NCBI GenBank assembly: GCA_017459425.1
Contig: JAFUCZ010000020.1
Span: forward strand, 1-59,762
Length of the DNA stretch: 59,762 bases
DNA from: Bacilli bacterium
GTDB taxonomy: Bacteria > Bacillota_I > Bacilli_A > RF39 > UBA660
Reading direction: 5' to 3'
Of the stretch, positions 24,226 to 33,364 are shown piece by piece (the first letter of the stretch is position 1; each line of letters opens with the position of its first letter). A model generated the notes under the pieces. It was not told the DNA's origin. It searched no databases and was given only the letters and a program-made list of their open reading frames with translations. A program made the translations under genes and the position numbers.

Positions 24226-26214
24226 ATGATTAAAAAGAATGTAAAAAAAGGAATATTTCCATATATAATTTTATTTTTGATTTTAATGGCAATTTTTTAC
24301 TTTTTCAATGTACTTAATCGTAAGGTAAATGTGTTATCATATGATGAATTTAGTGAATTACTAGAAAAAAGCGAAGTTACTAGTATCACAGTAGTACCAA
24401 GAGGCAATGCTTCAGTATATGAAATAAGTGGGAAATTAAAAAACTATAATGAAAACGAATCGTTTTTTGTTAGAATTCCTAAATCTGATGAATTTATGAA
24501 TGAAATTCTTAAATCCGAAAAAGAACTAGGTTTTGAACTTAAAACTGATGCTGATCCTGATTCTAGTACTTTCTGGATGTTTGTAATTAATATTTTACCA
24601 ATGATAATAATTGTTGGTGCAGGATTTTTCTTTATTACAAGACAAATGGGAAGTGCTAATAAATCAATGGATTTTGGTAAAAGTAGAGCTCGTTTAAGTG
24701 AAGATTCTAAAAAAGTAACTTTTAATGATGTTGCCGGTCTTGAAGAAGAAAAAGAAGAAGTTGCAGAACTAATTGACTTTTTAAAAAGTCCAAAGAAATT
24801 TCAAAAACTTGGAGCTCGTATTCCAAAAGGAGTATTATTAGTAGGCCCACCTGGAACAGGTAAGACTTTACTTGCAAGAGCTGTTGCAGGTGAAGCAAAT
24901 GTACCATTTTATTTTATAAGTGGTTCAGATTTTGTTGAATTATTTGTAGGTGTAGGAGCTAGCCGTGTTAGAGATATGTTTAAACAAGCTAAACATAATG
25001 CACCATGTTTGATATTTATTGATGAAATAGATGCTGTTGGTCGCCAAAGAGGAGCTGGTCTTGGTGGAGGTCACGATGAACGTGAACAAACACTAAATCA
25101 GTTGTTGACTGAAATGGATGGATTCGGAGCAAATGAAGGAATTATAATAATCGCTGCTACAAATAGACCAGATGTATTAGATCCAGCACTTTTAAGACCA
25201 GGAAGATTTGATAGACAAGTTACAGTAAATTTACCTGATGTTAAAGGTAGAGAAGAAATATTAAAAGTTCATGCACGTGGTAAAATTTTTGATAAAAGTG
25301 TTAAACTAAAAAATATTGCAAAAAGAACAGTAGGATTTAGCGGGGCAGACTTAGAAAATTTACTTAATGAATCTGCATTACTTGCTGTTAGAAAAGATAA
25401 AAATTCAATTAGTATGAATGAAATTGATGAGGCTCAAGATAGAGTTTTAATGGGTCCAGCTAAGAAAAGCCATAAATATACAGAAAAAGAAAAAAGACTT
25501 GTTGCTTATCATGAAGCTGGTCATGCTGTAGTTGGATTAAAATTAGATGGTGCGCATGAAGTTCAAAAAATAACAATTATTCCTCGTGGAGCAGCAGGAG
25601 GATATAATCTTATGTTACCAAAAGAAGAAACTTATTTTTCTACAAAAAAGGAATTACTTGAAACTATAAGTGGACTTTTAGGTGGACGTGTGTCTGAAGA
25701 ATTAACTTTCAATGAAATAACTACAGGAGCACATAACGATTTTGAAAAAGCTACAAAAATAGCTAGAGCAATGGTTACTGAATATGGAATGAGTGATTTA
25801 GGACCTGTTCAATTTGAACAACAAGAAGGTAGTGTATTCTTAGGAAGAGACTATAATAAATCAAGAAATTTCTCTAGCCAAGTGGCTTTTGAAATAGACC
25901 AAGAACAACGCAAAATTATTAATGAATGTTATGAAATAACAAAAAAAATAATAAATGAAAATAAAGATTTATTAAAATTGATTGCTGAAACACTTCTTAA
26001 ATATGAGACTATAACAAAAGAACAAATTGAGTATTTAGTTGAACATGGTTGTATGCCAGAGGAAGATAATGAAGCTGATTATTCAAAAATAGAAGAGGTA
26101 AAATTGTCTGATTTAACTTTAACTGAATTAAAGGATTTGGCTCGTGAAAAAGGTATAAAAGGTTATAGTAAAATGAATAAAGAAGAACTAATAAAGGAAT
26201 TAGATGAAGATTAA
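24226..26214 (+). CDS. ftsH: ATP-dependent zinc metalloprotease FtsH with a C-terminal Rho-N/SAP-like module
   Basis: This 662-residue membrane protease degrades membrane and regulatory proteins. Two membrane helices (about 11-30 and 118-140) flank a small extracytoplasmic domain. The AAA+ domain has Walker A GPPGTGKT (207-214), [13 protein letters not shown], and the second region of homology [19 protein letters not shown]. The zinc site is H429-E-A-G-H433 with D505. Unusually, after the protease domain, residues about 628-662 ([20 protein letters not shown] onward) read as a Rho-N/SAP-like helix-extended-helix module, which is not part of standard FtsH. A terminator overlaps the stop. Confidence 0.95.
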   Translation: MIKKNVKKGIFPYIILFLILMAIFYFFNVLNRKVNVLSYDEFSELLEKSEVTSITVVPRGNASVYEISGKLKNYNENESFFVRIPKSDEFMNEILKSEKELGFELKTDADPDSSTFWMFVINILPMIIIVGAGFFFITRQMGSANKSMDFGKSRARLSEDSKKVTFNDVAGLEEEKEEVAELIDFLKSPKKFQKLGARIPKGVLLVGPPGTGKTLLARAVAGEANVPFYFISGSDFVELFVGVGASRVRDMFKQAKHNAPCLIFIDEIDAVGRQRGAGLGGGHDEREQTLNQLLTEMDGFGANEGIIIIAATNRPDVLDPALLRPGRFDRQVTVNLPDVKGREEILKVHARGKIFDKSVKLKNIAKRTVGFSGADLENLLNESALLAVRKDKNSISMNEIDEAQDRVLMGPAKKSHKYTEKEKRLVAYHEAGHAVVGLKLDGAHEVQKITIIPRGAAGGYNLMLPKEETYFSTKKELLETISGLLGGRVSEELTFNEITTGAHNDFEKATKIARAMVTEYGMSDLGPVQFEQQEGSVFLGRDYNKSRNFSSQVAFEIDQEQRKIINECYEITKKIINENKDLLKLIAETLLKYETITKEQIEYLVEHGCMPEEDNEADYSKIEEVKLSDLTLTELKDLAREKGIKGYSKMNKEELIKELDED

Positions 26215-26230
26215 TCTAATTCTTTTTTTT
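26196..26230 (+). terminator. Intrinsic terminator overlapping the ftsH stop
   Basis: GAATTAGAT (26197-26205) pairs perfectly with ATCTAATTC (26214-26222), followed by eight T. The upstream arm lies inside the last ftsH codons. Confidence 0.8.
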
Positions 26231-26255
26231 CTTGTAGACTTTAACTATACATTTG

Positions 26256-26264
26256 TGATAAAAT
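26256..26264 (+). promoter_or_regulatory. Putative promoter for parA-parB
   Basis: TGATAAAAT is an extended -10 (TGn + TAAAAT at 26259-26264) about 36 bp before the parA start. The -35 is poor. Confidence 0.45.
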
Positions 26265-26299
26265 ATATGTATGACTTATTAGTAGAAAATGGTGAAAGT

Positions 26300-27085
26300 A
26301 TGGGAAAAATTATAGCACTTGTTAACCAAAAAGGTGGTGTTGGCAAAACAACATCTAGTATAAATTTAGCTGCATCTTTAGGCGTTTTGAGAAAAAAGGT
26401 ATTATTAGTTGATTTAGATCCACAGGGTAATACAACTACAGGTGTAGGAATAAATAAAGCCGATATTAACAAAAGTATTTATGATTTACTTGTTGATAGA
26501 GCGACGTTAAATGAAGTGATAATTAAAACAAAATTTAAAAATCTATTTGTTATACCTGCTACAATAAATTTGGCTGGAGCAGATATAGAACTTATGGAAA
26601 TGAGCAGAAATAATTCTGGTTTTTCAAAAGGTGGACAGCTAAAAAAATATTTAGATGTCGCAAGTGATATGTTTGATTATATTATAATAGATTGCCCTCC
26701 ATCTTTAGGTGTTTTAACAACTAATGCATTGACTGCTGCAAATTCAGTAATAATTCCAGTACAATGTGAGTTTTTTGCACTTGAAGGAATTATGCAGTTA
26801 TTGAATACAATAATGCTAGCACAAAAAAATTTAAATCCTACTTTAGATATAGAGGGCGTATTACTTACAATGCTTGATTCAAGAACAAATTTAGGCCTTG
26901 AAGTTGTTGAAGATATAAAAAGTTATTTTAAGGAAAGAGTTTATGATACTATAATTCCAAGACTTGTAAGATTATCTGAGGCACCAAGTCATGGTAAACC
27001 TATTTTAGCTTATGATCCTCAAAGTAGAGGAACTCTTGCTTATTTAAATTTAGCTAAGGAAGTGATTGAAAGAAATGGAAAATAA
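26300..27085 (+). CDS. parA: Chromosome-partitioning ATPase ParA (Soj)
   Basis: This 261-residue deviant-Walker ATPase, with ParB, helps place replication origins. The motif KGGVGKTTS begins at K11, followed by the A' motif LLVDLDPQGN and the DCPPSLG motif. Start ATG 26300 is chosen because family members begin with MGKIIALVNQKGG; longer upstream frames overlap the promoter and ftsH terminator. The stop overlaps parB by 11 bp. A tandem array of the cognate-type site lies at 1-109. The rsmG gene, usually upstream, is not here. Confidence 0.96.
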   Translation: MGKIIALVNQKGGVGKTTSSINLAASLGVLRKKVLLVDLDPQGNTTTGVGINKADINKSIYDLLVDRATLNEVIIKTKFKNLFVIPATINLAGADIELMEMSRNNSGFSKGGQLKKYLDVASDMFDYIIIDCPPSLGVLTTNALTAANSVIIPVQCEFFALEGIMQLLNTIMLAQKNLNPTLDIEGVLLTMLDSRTNLGLEVVEDIKSYFKERVYDTIIPRLVRLSEAPSHGKPILAYDPQSRGTLAYLNLAKEVIERNGK

Positions 27086-27953
27086 AAAAAGAGCTTTAGG
27101 TAGAGGTTTAGAACAATTATTTAATAATGAAAATTTAGATGTTGAAACATTAGAAAGAAGAATATATGAAACTTCAAGTAATGAAGAAATAATCGAAGTT
27201 CCAATAGATGAGTTAAGACCAAACCCATATCAACCAAGAAAGGTATTTGATGAATCTGCAATTCAAGAACTAGCTGAATCAATAAAAGAACATGGAGTAT
27301 TTCAACCAATTATAGTCAAAAAAAGTGTAAAAGGGTATGAAATTGTAGCAGGTGAACGTAGATTTAGAGCTTCAAAACTTGTTGGACTAAAAAAAATACC
27401 TGCAATAATTAGAAATTTTACTGATGAACAAATGATGGAAATTGGTTTACTTGAAAATCTTCAAAGAGAAAACCTAAATCCAATAGAAGAAGCAGATGCA
27501 TATAATATGATGTTAAATAATTTAAATTTAACACAAGATGAACTTTCAAAAAAAGTAGGTAAAAGTAGAAGTTATGTTACAAACATGTTAGGACTTTTAA
27601 GGCTTCCAAAAAGTGTTCAAGAAATGGTTGCTAATTCTAGTATTTCAATGGGACATGCAAGGGTACTTAGCAAATTGTCTGATACAGAAAAAATTATTTC
27701 ATTAGCTAATGAAATAGTGGATAAAAATTTAACGGTTAGAGATTTGGAATATAAACTTTCTGATAATGAATCGTTCCAAAGAATTCAAAAACAGGTAAAA
27801 AAAGAGAAAAATAATGATTATAAGTATGTTGAAGATATTTTAAGAGATAAATTAGATACTCGTGTTAAAATTAAAGATAAAAAAATTGAAATTATATTTA
27901 CTAGTGTAGCTGATTTAAATAGAATACTTGAAATTTTGAATGTTAAGGAATGA
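27075..27953 (+). CDS. parB: Chromosome-partitioning protein ParB (Spo0J), CTP-dependent clamp
   Basis: This 292-residue protein binds parS and spreads as a CTP-gated clamp. The N-terminus carries the ParA-activating basic segment (KKRALGRGLEQLF). The CTP-binding domain shows IRPNPYQPR-type sequence (LRPNPYQPRKVF) and the GERRFRAS motif (93-100). A helix-turn-helix (TQDELSKKVGKSRSYVTNML) recognises parS, and the C-terminal dimer domain follows. Start ATG 27075 fits the conserved N-terminus; it overlaps the end of parA. With this factor and the array at 1-109 the window holds a full ParABS system. Confidence 0.96.
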   Translation: MENKKRALGRGLEQLFNNENLDVETLERRIYETSSNEEIIEVPIDELRPNPYQPRKVFDESAIQELAESIKEHGVFQPIIVKKSVKGYEIVAGERRFRASKLVGLKKIPAIIRNFTDEQMMEIGLLENLQRENLNPIEEADAYNMMLNNLNLTQDELSKKVGKSRSYVTNMLGLLRLPKSVQEMVANSSISMGHARVLSKLSDTEKIISLANEIVDKNLTVRDLEYKLSDNESFQRIQKQVKKEKNNDYKYVEDILRDKLDTRVKIKDKKIEIIFTSVADLNRILEILNVKE

Positions 27954-27957
27954 TGGT

Positions 27958-28749
27958 ATGTTTAAATATATTTTAGTAAAAGAAGTTGTTCAGCCAATAT
28001 GTATTATTGTAGGAACATTTATTCTATATACTTTTATTTCGAAAGTAATTAAAGATTTATTTAATAGGAAAATACCTAATGCAGATGAACGAAAAAGAAA
28101 AACAATACAATCACTTGTTTTAAATATAATTAAGTATTTATTAATTATTGTTGCTTTTATGTTAATTTTAGAGGTTTATGGAATAGATACTAAATCTATA
28201 ATGACTTCTCTTGGTGTTGTTGGTATTGTTGTTGGACTATCTCTACAAGATACTTTAAAAGATTTTATTTCTGGATTGTTTATTATTTTTGAAAATCAAT
28301 ATGGTGTAGGGGATATTGTTACAATAAATAACTTTAAAGGTGAAGTTATTAGTTTAGGTATGAAAACTACAAAAATTAAATCTTATACAGGTGATGTTGA
28401 AATTATTTCTAATCGAAACATTGATTTTGTTATAAATCATAGTTTGGAATCTTCTTTGGCTCTTGTTGATGTATCAGTTTCATATGACAGTGATTTAGAT
28501 AAGGTTGAAGAAGTCTTACAAAACTTATGTGAAAGATTGAGCAAAGAATTATCAAATTTAACTGGTAAAGCAGAAGTGTTAGGAATTACGGAACTAGGTA
28601 ATTCAGCGATTAATTATAGAATAAGTGTTCCGACGAAGCCTATGAAGCACATTGTAACTGAAAGAATAATTAGAAAAGAAGTAAAAAAAGAATTTGATAA
28701 AAATAATATTGAAATTCCATTTACTCAGGTGGTGATACATCATGGTTGA
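27958..28749 (+). CDS. MscS family mechanosensitive channel
   Basis: This 263-residue membrane protein has an N-terminal hydrophobic helix (about 10-30), a second (about 55-75), and the glycine/alanine-rich pore helix typical of MscS (SLGVVGIVVGLSLQDTLKDFISGLFII), followed by the beta domain (YGVGDIVTINNFKGEVISLGMKTT) and a C-terminal alpha/beta domain. Such channels release solutes during osmotic downshock. It follows parB after 4 bp; Bacillus has other genes (yyaC-yyaD-yyaE) in this slot. The DUF951 gene overlaps its last codons. Confidence 0.88.
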   Translation: MFKYILVKEVVQPICIIVGTFILYTFISKVIKDLFNRKIPNADERKRKTIQSLVLNIIKYLLIIVAFMLILEVYGIDTKSIMTSLGVVGIVVGLSLQDTLKDFISGLFIIFENQYGVGDIVTINNFKGEVISLGMKTTKIKSYTGDVEIISNRNIDFVINHSLESSLALVDVSVSYDSDLDKVEEVLQNLCERLSKELSNLTGKAEVLGITELGNSAINYRISVPTKPMKHIVTERIIRKEVKKEFDKNNIEIPFTQVVIHHG

Positions 28750-28921
28750 TTATAAATTAGGTAATATTGTTATTATGAAAAAGCAACATCCTTGTGGGAC
28801 AAATGAATGGGAAATTATCCGAGTTGGTGCGGATATAAAAATAAAATGTTGTAATTGTGGTAGAAGTATTATGCTCCCACGTATAGAATTTAATAAAAAG
28901 ATAAAAAAGGTTATTAAATAG
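28742..28921 (+). CDS. DUF951 family protein (YyzM-like)
   Basis: This 59-residue protein lies between parAB/mscS and ychF, as YyzM does in Bacillus. It shows the family layout: a beta segment YKLGNIVIMKKQHPCGTNEWEIIRVGADIKIKC, then C-x-x-C-G-R (CCNCGR) and a short basic tail. The cysteines suggest metal binding or nucleic-acid contact, but the function of the family is unknown. It overlaps the mscS end by 8 bp, and the stop TAG is at 28919-28921. Confidence 0.85.
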   Translation: MVDYKLGNIVIMKKQHPCGTNEWEIIRVGADIKIKCCNCGRSIMLPRIEFNKKIKKVIK

Positions 28922-28929
28922 GAGGAAAT

Positions 28930-30441
28930 ATGGCAAAATTAAAAAAGAAAAACAAAAAAAGAAGTCCAATAATTGTTATTATGGTACTTATTTTAGTTAC
29001 ATTAATATCTGCATGTGTTTTGTCACTTATAGGTGTTGGTGGTTATAAAACTTCTATTGCAAATGGAGGATTAGAAACATCGTTAGTTTCTATAAGAAAT
29101 CCATTATCAATCAAGGGTATATGCGCATTGGTTTCGCAAAGCGTTAATAATTTTTTGAATTTTAAACCTTTAATTTATTTTTTAATATGTATTATTGGTA
29201 TTGGTGTTTTAAATAAAAGTGGATTACTTGATGCTGTTACTAAACCATTTAAAAATGTAAAAATAAATATAATAATATTTATGACATTTATTATTTCTAT
29301 TTTATTTACATATTTTGGTGAATATAGTTATACAATGTTAATACCATTAACAGCACTAGTTTATAAAAAACTAGGTAAAAATCCTATTCTTGGAGTAATA
29401 ATTTGTTTTATAGGTATAACTGCATGTTATGGTACAAATTTTATCTTTAATTATGATGATTTTTCACTAGGTGAGTTAACAAAAGCATCGGCCACTTTGG
29501 AAGTTGATAAAAATTATAAATTTGTACTTTCTTCAACATTATTTATTATGATTTCTAGTTGTATTATTTTATCAATTATAGGTACTCTTATTTCTAAAAA
29601 AACATTGGAAATGAATATATATGATGTAAAAAAAGAAGAACAAGAAGAAGCAATATATTCTAAACGTGCATTATTATTTTCGACAATTTCATTTTTTATT
29701 CTACTTGGATTTATTATATATTTGGTTTTACCTTTAAAGTTACCTGGAGCAGGAGTTTTACTTGGTAATGGTAAAACTTATGTTGAAAGATTATTTTCGA
29801 CAACATCTCCGTTTAGAACTAGTTTTTCTGTGTTATTTGTATTGATTTGTTCTGTTTGCGGAGTTGTATATGGATTTATATCTAAAAACTTTAAAAATTC
29901 ACATGATTTTGGTAGTTCTTTATCTAGTTTGTCAGGCTTTATAGGAAGTTTTGTTGTTTATTCTTTTGCAATATCACAACTTGTTTCTATAGTATCTTGG
30001 ACTAGAATTGGAGAAGTAATATCATATAGACTTATTGAATTTATGAATACTTTACAATTCTCAGGTATTCCACTTATAATTGTATTTTTCTTGGTTGTAG
30101 TTATAATAAGTTTATTAGTTCCGGACATGTATACTAAATGGACTATAATATCACCTACGATTGTCCCATTATTTATGAGATCAAATATTACACCTGATTT
30201 TACTCAATTTATTTTTAGAGCTGCTGATGGAATTGGTAAATGTTTAACACCAGTTTTTGGATATTTTATAGTAATGCTTGCAGTAATTGATTATTATAAA
30301 AAAGACGAAATAACTTTAGGTGGAATTTTCAAAAAGATGTTGCCTATTGTTTTAACACTTGCAGGTGTTTGGATTTTGATTTTAATTGGATGGTACGTAA
30401 TTGGCTTACCACTTGGAGTAAGTACAGGCACTACATTATAA
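28930..30441 (+). CDS. AbgT-family transporter-like protein
   Basis: This 503-residue membrane protein has about eleven to twelve hydrophobic segments and a basic N-terminus. It resembles the AbgT family (p-aminobenzoyl-glutamate import or sulfonamide efflux): the C-terminal region KWTIISPTIVPLFMRSNITP followed by FRAADGIGKCLTPVFGYF matches the family signature. A central hydrophilic linker contains a Glu-rich stretch (KKEEQEEAIYSKR). RBS AGGAGG precedes it. The substrate cannot be read. It sits between DUF951 and ychF, where Bacillus has no such gene. Confidence 0.75.
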   Translation: MAKLKKKNKKRSPIIVIMVLILVTLISACVLSLIGVGGYKTSIANGGLETSLVSIRNPLSIKGICALVSQSVNNFLNFKPLIYFLICIIGIGVLNKSGLLDAVTKPFKNVKINIIIFMTFIISILFTYFGEYSYTMLIPLTALVYKKLGKNPILGVIICFIGITACYGTNFIFNYDDFSLGELTKASATLEVDKNYKFVLSSTLFIMISSCIILSIIGTLISKKTLEMNIYDVKKEEQEEAIYSKRALLFSTISFFILLGFIIYLVLPLKLPGAGVLLGNGKTYVERLFSTTSPFRTSFSVLFVLICSVCGVVYGFISKNFKNSHDFGSSLSSLSGFIGSFVVYSFAISQLVSIVSWTRIGEVISYRLIEFMNTLQFSGIPLIIVFFLVVVIISLLVPDMYTKWTIISPTIVPLFMRSNITPDFTQFIFRAADGIGKCLTPVFGYFIVMLAVIDYYKKDEITLGGIFKKMLPIVLTLAGVWILILIGWYVIGLPLGVSTGTTL

Positions 30442-30465
30442 AAATTCCTTAATGGAATTTTTATA
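30437..30465 (+). terminator. Intrinsic terminator of the AbgT-like gene
   Basis: TATAAAAATTCC (30437-30448) pairs perfectly with GGAATTTTTATA (30454-30465). There is no longer T run, so it relies on the T5 in the stem. Confidence 0.6.
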
Positions 30466-30468
30466 TTA

Positions 30469-30497
30469 TTGATTGAAAAAAAATATAATGATATAAT
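30469..30497 (+). promoter_or_regulatory. Promoter for ychF
   Basis: The -35 TTGATT (30469-30474) and -10 TATAAT (30492-30497) are 17 bp apart; another TATAAT occurs at 30484-30489. Confidence 0.7.
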
Positions 30498-30531
30498 TAT
30501 CAATGTAAAGTTATATGTAAAGAGGTGATGT

Positions 30532-31626
30532 ATGGGATTAAAAGCGGGTATAGTTGGTTTACCAAATGTCGGTAAGTCCACACTATTTAATGCAATTACA
30601 AAGCAAAAAATATTGGCTGCAAATTATCCGTTTGCAACAATAGATCCAAATGTTGGTGTAGTTATTGTTCCGGATTATAGACTTGATTTTTTAAATAAGT
30701 TATATGAACCTAAGAGTTTAGTGCCAACCACAATTGAATTTACTGATATTGCTGGTCTTGTAAAGGGTGCTTCTAATGGCGAAGGACTTGGGAATAAATT
30801 TTTATCTCACATACGTGAAGTTGATGCGATAGTTGAAGTGGTGAGATGCTTTGATGATGGCAATATTACTCACGTAGAAGGTCAAATAGATCCATTAAGA
30901 GATGTTTCTATAATAGAAACAGAATTATCTTTATCAGATTTAGAAGTTGTTGAAAACAGGATTAATAAAATAGGTAAAAAAGCTTCTATGAGTAAGGATA
31001 AAGAAACAAAAGCGGAAATTGATATATTAGTTAAAATTAAAGAACAATTATTAGCTGGTAAAAGTATAAGAAATTTAGAATTAACTGAAGACGAATTAAA
31101 AATTATTAGACCATTTAATTTTTTAACAGCAAAACCTATGATATATATGGCAAATGTTAGTGAAGAAGAAATTGATGGTAACGATTATGTTAATCTTTTG
31201 AAAGAATATGCCGAAAAAGAAGGTTCAAAAGTAGTTATTGTATCTGCAAAGATAGAGGAAGAATTAAGCGAATTAAATGATGAGGATCGTATATCGTTTT
31301 TAAATGATTTAGGAATAGAAAGTGGAGGATTGGAAAAATTAATTGTAGCTACATATTCACTTTTAGGATTATCCACTTATTTTACAGTTGGTAAAGATGA
31401 GGTTAGAGCTTGGACATTTAAAAACGGAATGAAAGCGCCAGAGTGTGCGGGAATAATTCATACTGATTTTCAAAAGGGATTTATTAGAGCAGAAGTAATG
31501 AGCTTTGATGATCTTAAAAAATATGGCAGTGAATTAAAAGTTAAAGAATCAGGACGTATGCGTCTTGAAGGAAAAGAATATATTATGAATGATGGCGATA
31601 TATGTCATTTTAGATTTAATGTTTAA
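30532..31626 (+). CDS. ychF: YchF/OLA1 family ATPase
   Basis: This 364-residue translation-linked ATPase of the Obg superfamily has a P-loop GLPNVGKST (9-17), NYPFATIDPN switch region, the DIAGLVKGASNGEGLGN motif, the recognition segment (here MANVSEE), and a C-terminal TGS domain with AWTFKNGMKAPECAG and a RNA-binding end. It precedes rpsF by one extra gene, as in the Bacillus yyaF-rpsF order. The ribosome site is GAGGTGATG, with ATG 30532. Confidence 0.96.
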   Translation: MGLKAGIVGLPNVGKSTLFNAITKQKILAANYPFATIDPNVGVVIVPDYRLDFLNKLYEPKSLVPTTIEFTDIAGLVKGASNGEGLGNKFLSHIREVDAIVEVVRCFDDGNITHVEGQIDPLRDVSIIETELSLSDLEVVENRINKIGKKASMSKDKETKAEIDILVKIKEQLLAGKSIRNLELTEDELKIIRPFNFLTAKPMIYMANVSEEEIDGNDYVNLLKEYAEKEGSKVVIVSAKIEEELSELNDEDRISFLNDLGIESGGLEKLIVATYSLLGLSTYFTVGKDEVRAWTFKNGMKAPECAGIIHTDFQKGFIRAEVMSFDDLKKYGSELKVKESGRMRLEGKEYIMNDGDICHFRFNV

Positions 31627-31637
31627 AGGAGGAAATT

Positions 31638-32273
31638 ATGGAAAGTAAATTTGTATCGGGAGTTTTTCTATGGATGTTTATTGGTTTATTAATTACTTTT
31701 GGAACTGGTTATTATGTTTCACTTAATAAAAATATGCTTTATAATCTTTTTTCAGGTGGGATGTACTTATTTTTAGCGCTTATTGAAATAGTTATTGCGA
31801 TCGTTTTATCAACAAGAATTAATAAGATGAATCCACTTACAGCTAAAATATTGTTTTGTTTATATTCTTTTGTTACAGGTCTAACATTTTCATCAATTTT
31901 TGTTGTGTATAAGTTAGAATCAGTTATATCAGTTTTTTTAGTAACATCATTAATATTTTTGGTTTTTTCAATTATTGGGTATATTACAAAACTTGATTTA
32001 TCTAAATTTAGCACTTATTTATTTATGGGTTTAATTGGAATTTTACTTTGTAGTATAATTAATATATTTATAGGTAGTGACGCATTTACTACGTTTATTA
32101 GTTGTATTGGTGTTGTTATATTTATTGGTATGACTGCATATGATGTTTGGAAACTAAAATATTATGATCCATCAAATGAAAATAATACTATTATTTGTGC
32201 ATTTGGATTGTACTTAGATTTTATTAATATTTTTATTTATTTACTAAGATTATTTGGCAAAAGAGATGATTAA
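31638..32273 (+). CDS. Bax inhibitor-1/YccA family membrane protein
   Basis: This 211-residue protein has seven hydrophobic segments. It fits the BI-1/YccA (Lifeguard) family, including the acidic C-terminal sequence TAYDVWKLKYYD (family TAYDTQxI) and the region GLTFSSIFVVYK (family GLxLSxIFxxY). Family members are calcium-leak-like channels or FtsH-associated proteins; FtsH occurs at 24226-26214. RBS AAAGGAGG gives tight coupling to ychF. Its role here is inferred only. Confidence 0.85.
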   Translation: MESKFVSGVFLWMFIGLLITFGTGYYVSLNKNMLYNLFSGGMYLFLALIEIVIAIVLSTRINKMNPLTAKILFCLYSFVTGLTFSSIFVVYKLESVISVFLVTSLIFLVFSIIGYITKLDLSKFSTYLFMGLIGILLCSIINIFIGSDAFTTFISCIGVVIFIGMTAYDVWKLKYYDPSNENNTIICAFGLYLDFINIFIYLLRLFGKRDD

Positions 32274-32280
32274 AAAAATA

Positions 32281-32309
32281 TTTACTTTTAAAAAAAACTT
32301 TGTTATAAT
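32281..32309 (+). promoter_or_regulatory. Promoter of rpsF-ssb-rpsR
   Basis: The -35 TTTACT (32281-32286) and -10 TATAAT (32304-32309) are 17 bp apart, with an extended TGt before the -10. This should give a leader of about 60 nt. Confidence 0.75.
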
Positions 32310-32314
32310 ATTTT

Positions 32315-32356
32315 GCGAGTATTAATTTACTCCTTGCTTCTTAGTGAAGCCACAAG
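32315..32356 (+). promoter_or_regulatory. S6/S18-type autoregulatory leader
   Basis: Two hairpins lie between the promoter and rpsF. The first is GAGTA (32317-32321) with TACTC (32328-32332). The second has CTTG (32333-32336) and CTTC (32337-32340) pairing with CAAG (32353-32356) and GAAG (32346-32349), leaving CCA (32350-32352) bulged on the 3' side. The known S6:S18 leader motif has a bulged CCG in a comparable place, so this is probably the same repressor site. The third base differs. Confidence 0.55.
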
Positions 32357-32375
32357 ACCATAAGGAGGTGTATTT

Positions 32376-32666
32376 ATGAAAAATTATGAAATTATGTTTA
32401 TTGTTAAACCTACATTAGGTGAAGATGAAATAAAAAAAGTTATTTCAAATTTTACAAAGGTTTTAACAGATAATGGCGCTAAAGTGATTGAAACACAAGA
32501 TATGGGTCAAAGAAATCTTGCATATGAAATCAAAAAACATAAAAGCGGATATTATTATGTAATAGTAGTTGAAGCTAGTGATTCAAAAGCAATTGATGAA
32601 TTTGATAGATTAGCCCTTATTAGCGGTGATATAATTCGTCATTTAATTACTAAAATAGAAAAGTAA
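32376..32666 (+). CDS. rpsF: 30S ribosomal protein S6
   Basis: This 96-residue protein binds S18 and the central domain of 16S rRNA. The N-terminal MKNYEIMFIVKPTLGEDEIK, the middle GQRNLAYEIKKHKSGYYYV and the length are typical. The ribosome site AAGGAGGTG is perfect. It is the first gene of rpsF-ssb-rpsR and probably represses it, as a complex with S18, through the leader at 32315-32356. Confidence 0.96.
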   Translation: MKNYEIMFIVKPTLGEDEIKKVISNFTKVLTDNGAKVIETQDMGQRNLAYEIKKHKSGYYYVIVVEASDSKAIDEFDRLALISGDIIRHLITKIEK

Positions 32667-32681
32667 AATGTGAGGTAAAAA

Positions 32682-33134
32682 ATGAATAAAGTAACATTAA
32701 CAGGTAGAATAACTGCAAAACCTGAGTTAAGACATACTGGATCAAATATTCCATATACTAGATTTTCTATTGCTGTTAATAGAACATTTAGTAATTCAAA
32801 TGGTGAAAGGGAAACAGACTTTTTCAATGTGATTGCTTGGAGAAGACAAGCTGAAAATGTATGTCAATACTTAGATAAAGGAAGTTTAATTGGAGTTGAA
32901 GGAAGACTTCAAAGTGGAAATTATACAGATAAGGATGGGAATAAACGTACTAGTATTGATGTTGTTGCTGATAATGTTGAATTTTTAGAAAGCAAAGGTC
33001 AAAGACAACAACAAGATATGAGTAGTCCATATGATTATCAAGAACCAGCTGCTGATAATGGTGTTAATTTAGAAGAAGATCCATTTGCTGATTTTGGTGA
33101 TAATGTATCAATAGATGATAATTTCCTAGATTAA
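32682..33134 (+). CDS. ssb: Single-stranded DNA-binding protein
   Basis: This 150-residue SSB has an OB fold (MNKVTLTGRITAKPELRHT, then FFNVIAWRRQAENVCQYLDKGSLIGVEGRLQ) and a disordered acidic tail. The tail contains EEDPFADFG but ends SIDDNFLD, not the usual DDDLPF-type tip through which SSB recruits repair and replication partners. The gene lies between rpsF and rpsR, as in all Bacilli, and starts behind GAGG. Confidence 0.95.
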   Translation: MNKVTLTGRITAKPELRHTGSNIPYTRFSIAVNRTFSNSNGERETDFFNVIAWRRQAENVCQYLDKGSLIGVEGRLQSGNYTDKDGNKRTSIDVVADNVEFLESKGQRQQQDMSSPYDYQEPAADNGVNLEEDPFADFGDNVSIDDNFLD

Positions 33135-33144
33135 GGAGGATATT

Positions 33145-33363
33145 ATGGCAGAATTTTATAGAAAAAAGAAAAAAATATGTCAAATGTGCGCTGGTAAATC
33201 AGTTGATTATAAAGATGAAATGATTATGAATAAATATGTAAGTAGCGATAGAAAAAAAATACTTCCAAGAAGAAGTACAGGTGCTTGTAAAAAACATCAA
33301 GCACATATTGCTAATGAAATAAAAAAAGCACGTTTTATGGCAATTTTGCCTTTTGTTAAATAA
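33145..33363 (+). CDS. rpsR: 30S ribosomal protein S18
   Basis: This 72-residue protein has the Cys-containing N-terminus (KKKKICQMCAGKSVDYKD), followed by LPRRSTGACKKHQAHIANEIKKARFMAILPF, which is the conserved rRNA-binding part. The N-terminal C-x-x-C with the later Cys may bind zinc. It partners S6 in the ribosome and probably in the leader. The ribosome site AAGGAGG is 6 bp from the start. A long-T terminator follows. Confidence 0.96.
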   Translation: MAEFYRKKKKICQMCAGKSVDYKDEMIMNKYVSSDRKKILPRRSTGACKKHQAHIANEIKKARFMAILPFVK

Positions 33364-33364
33364 G

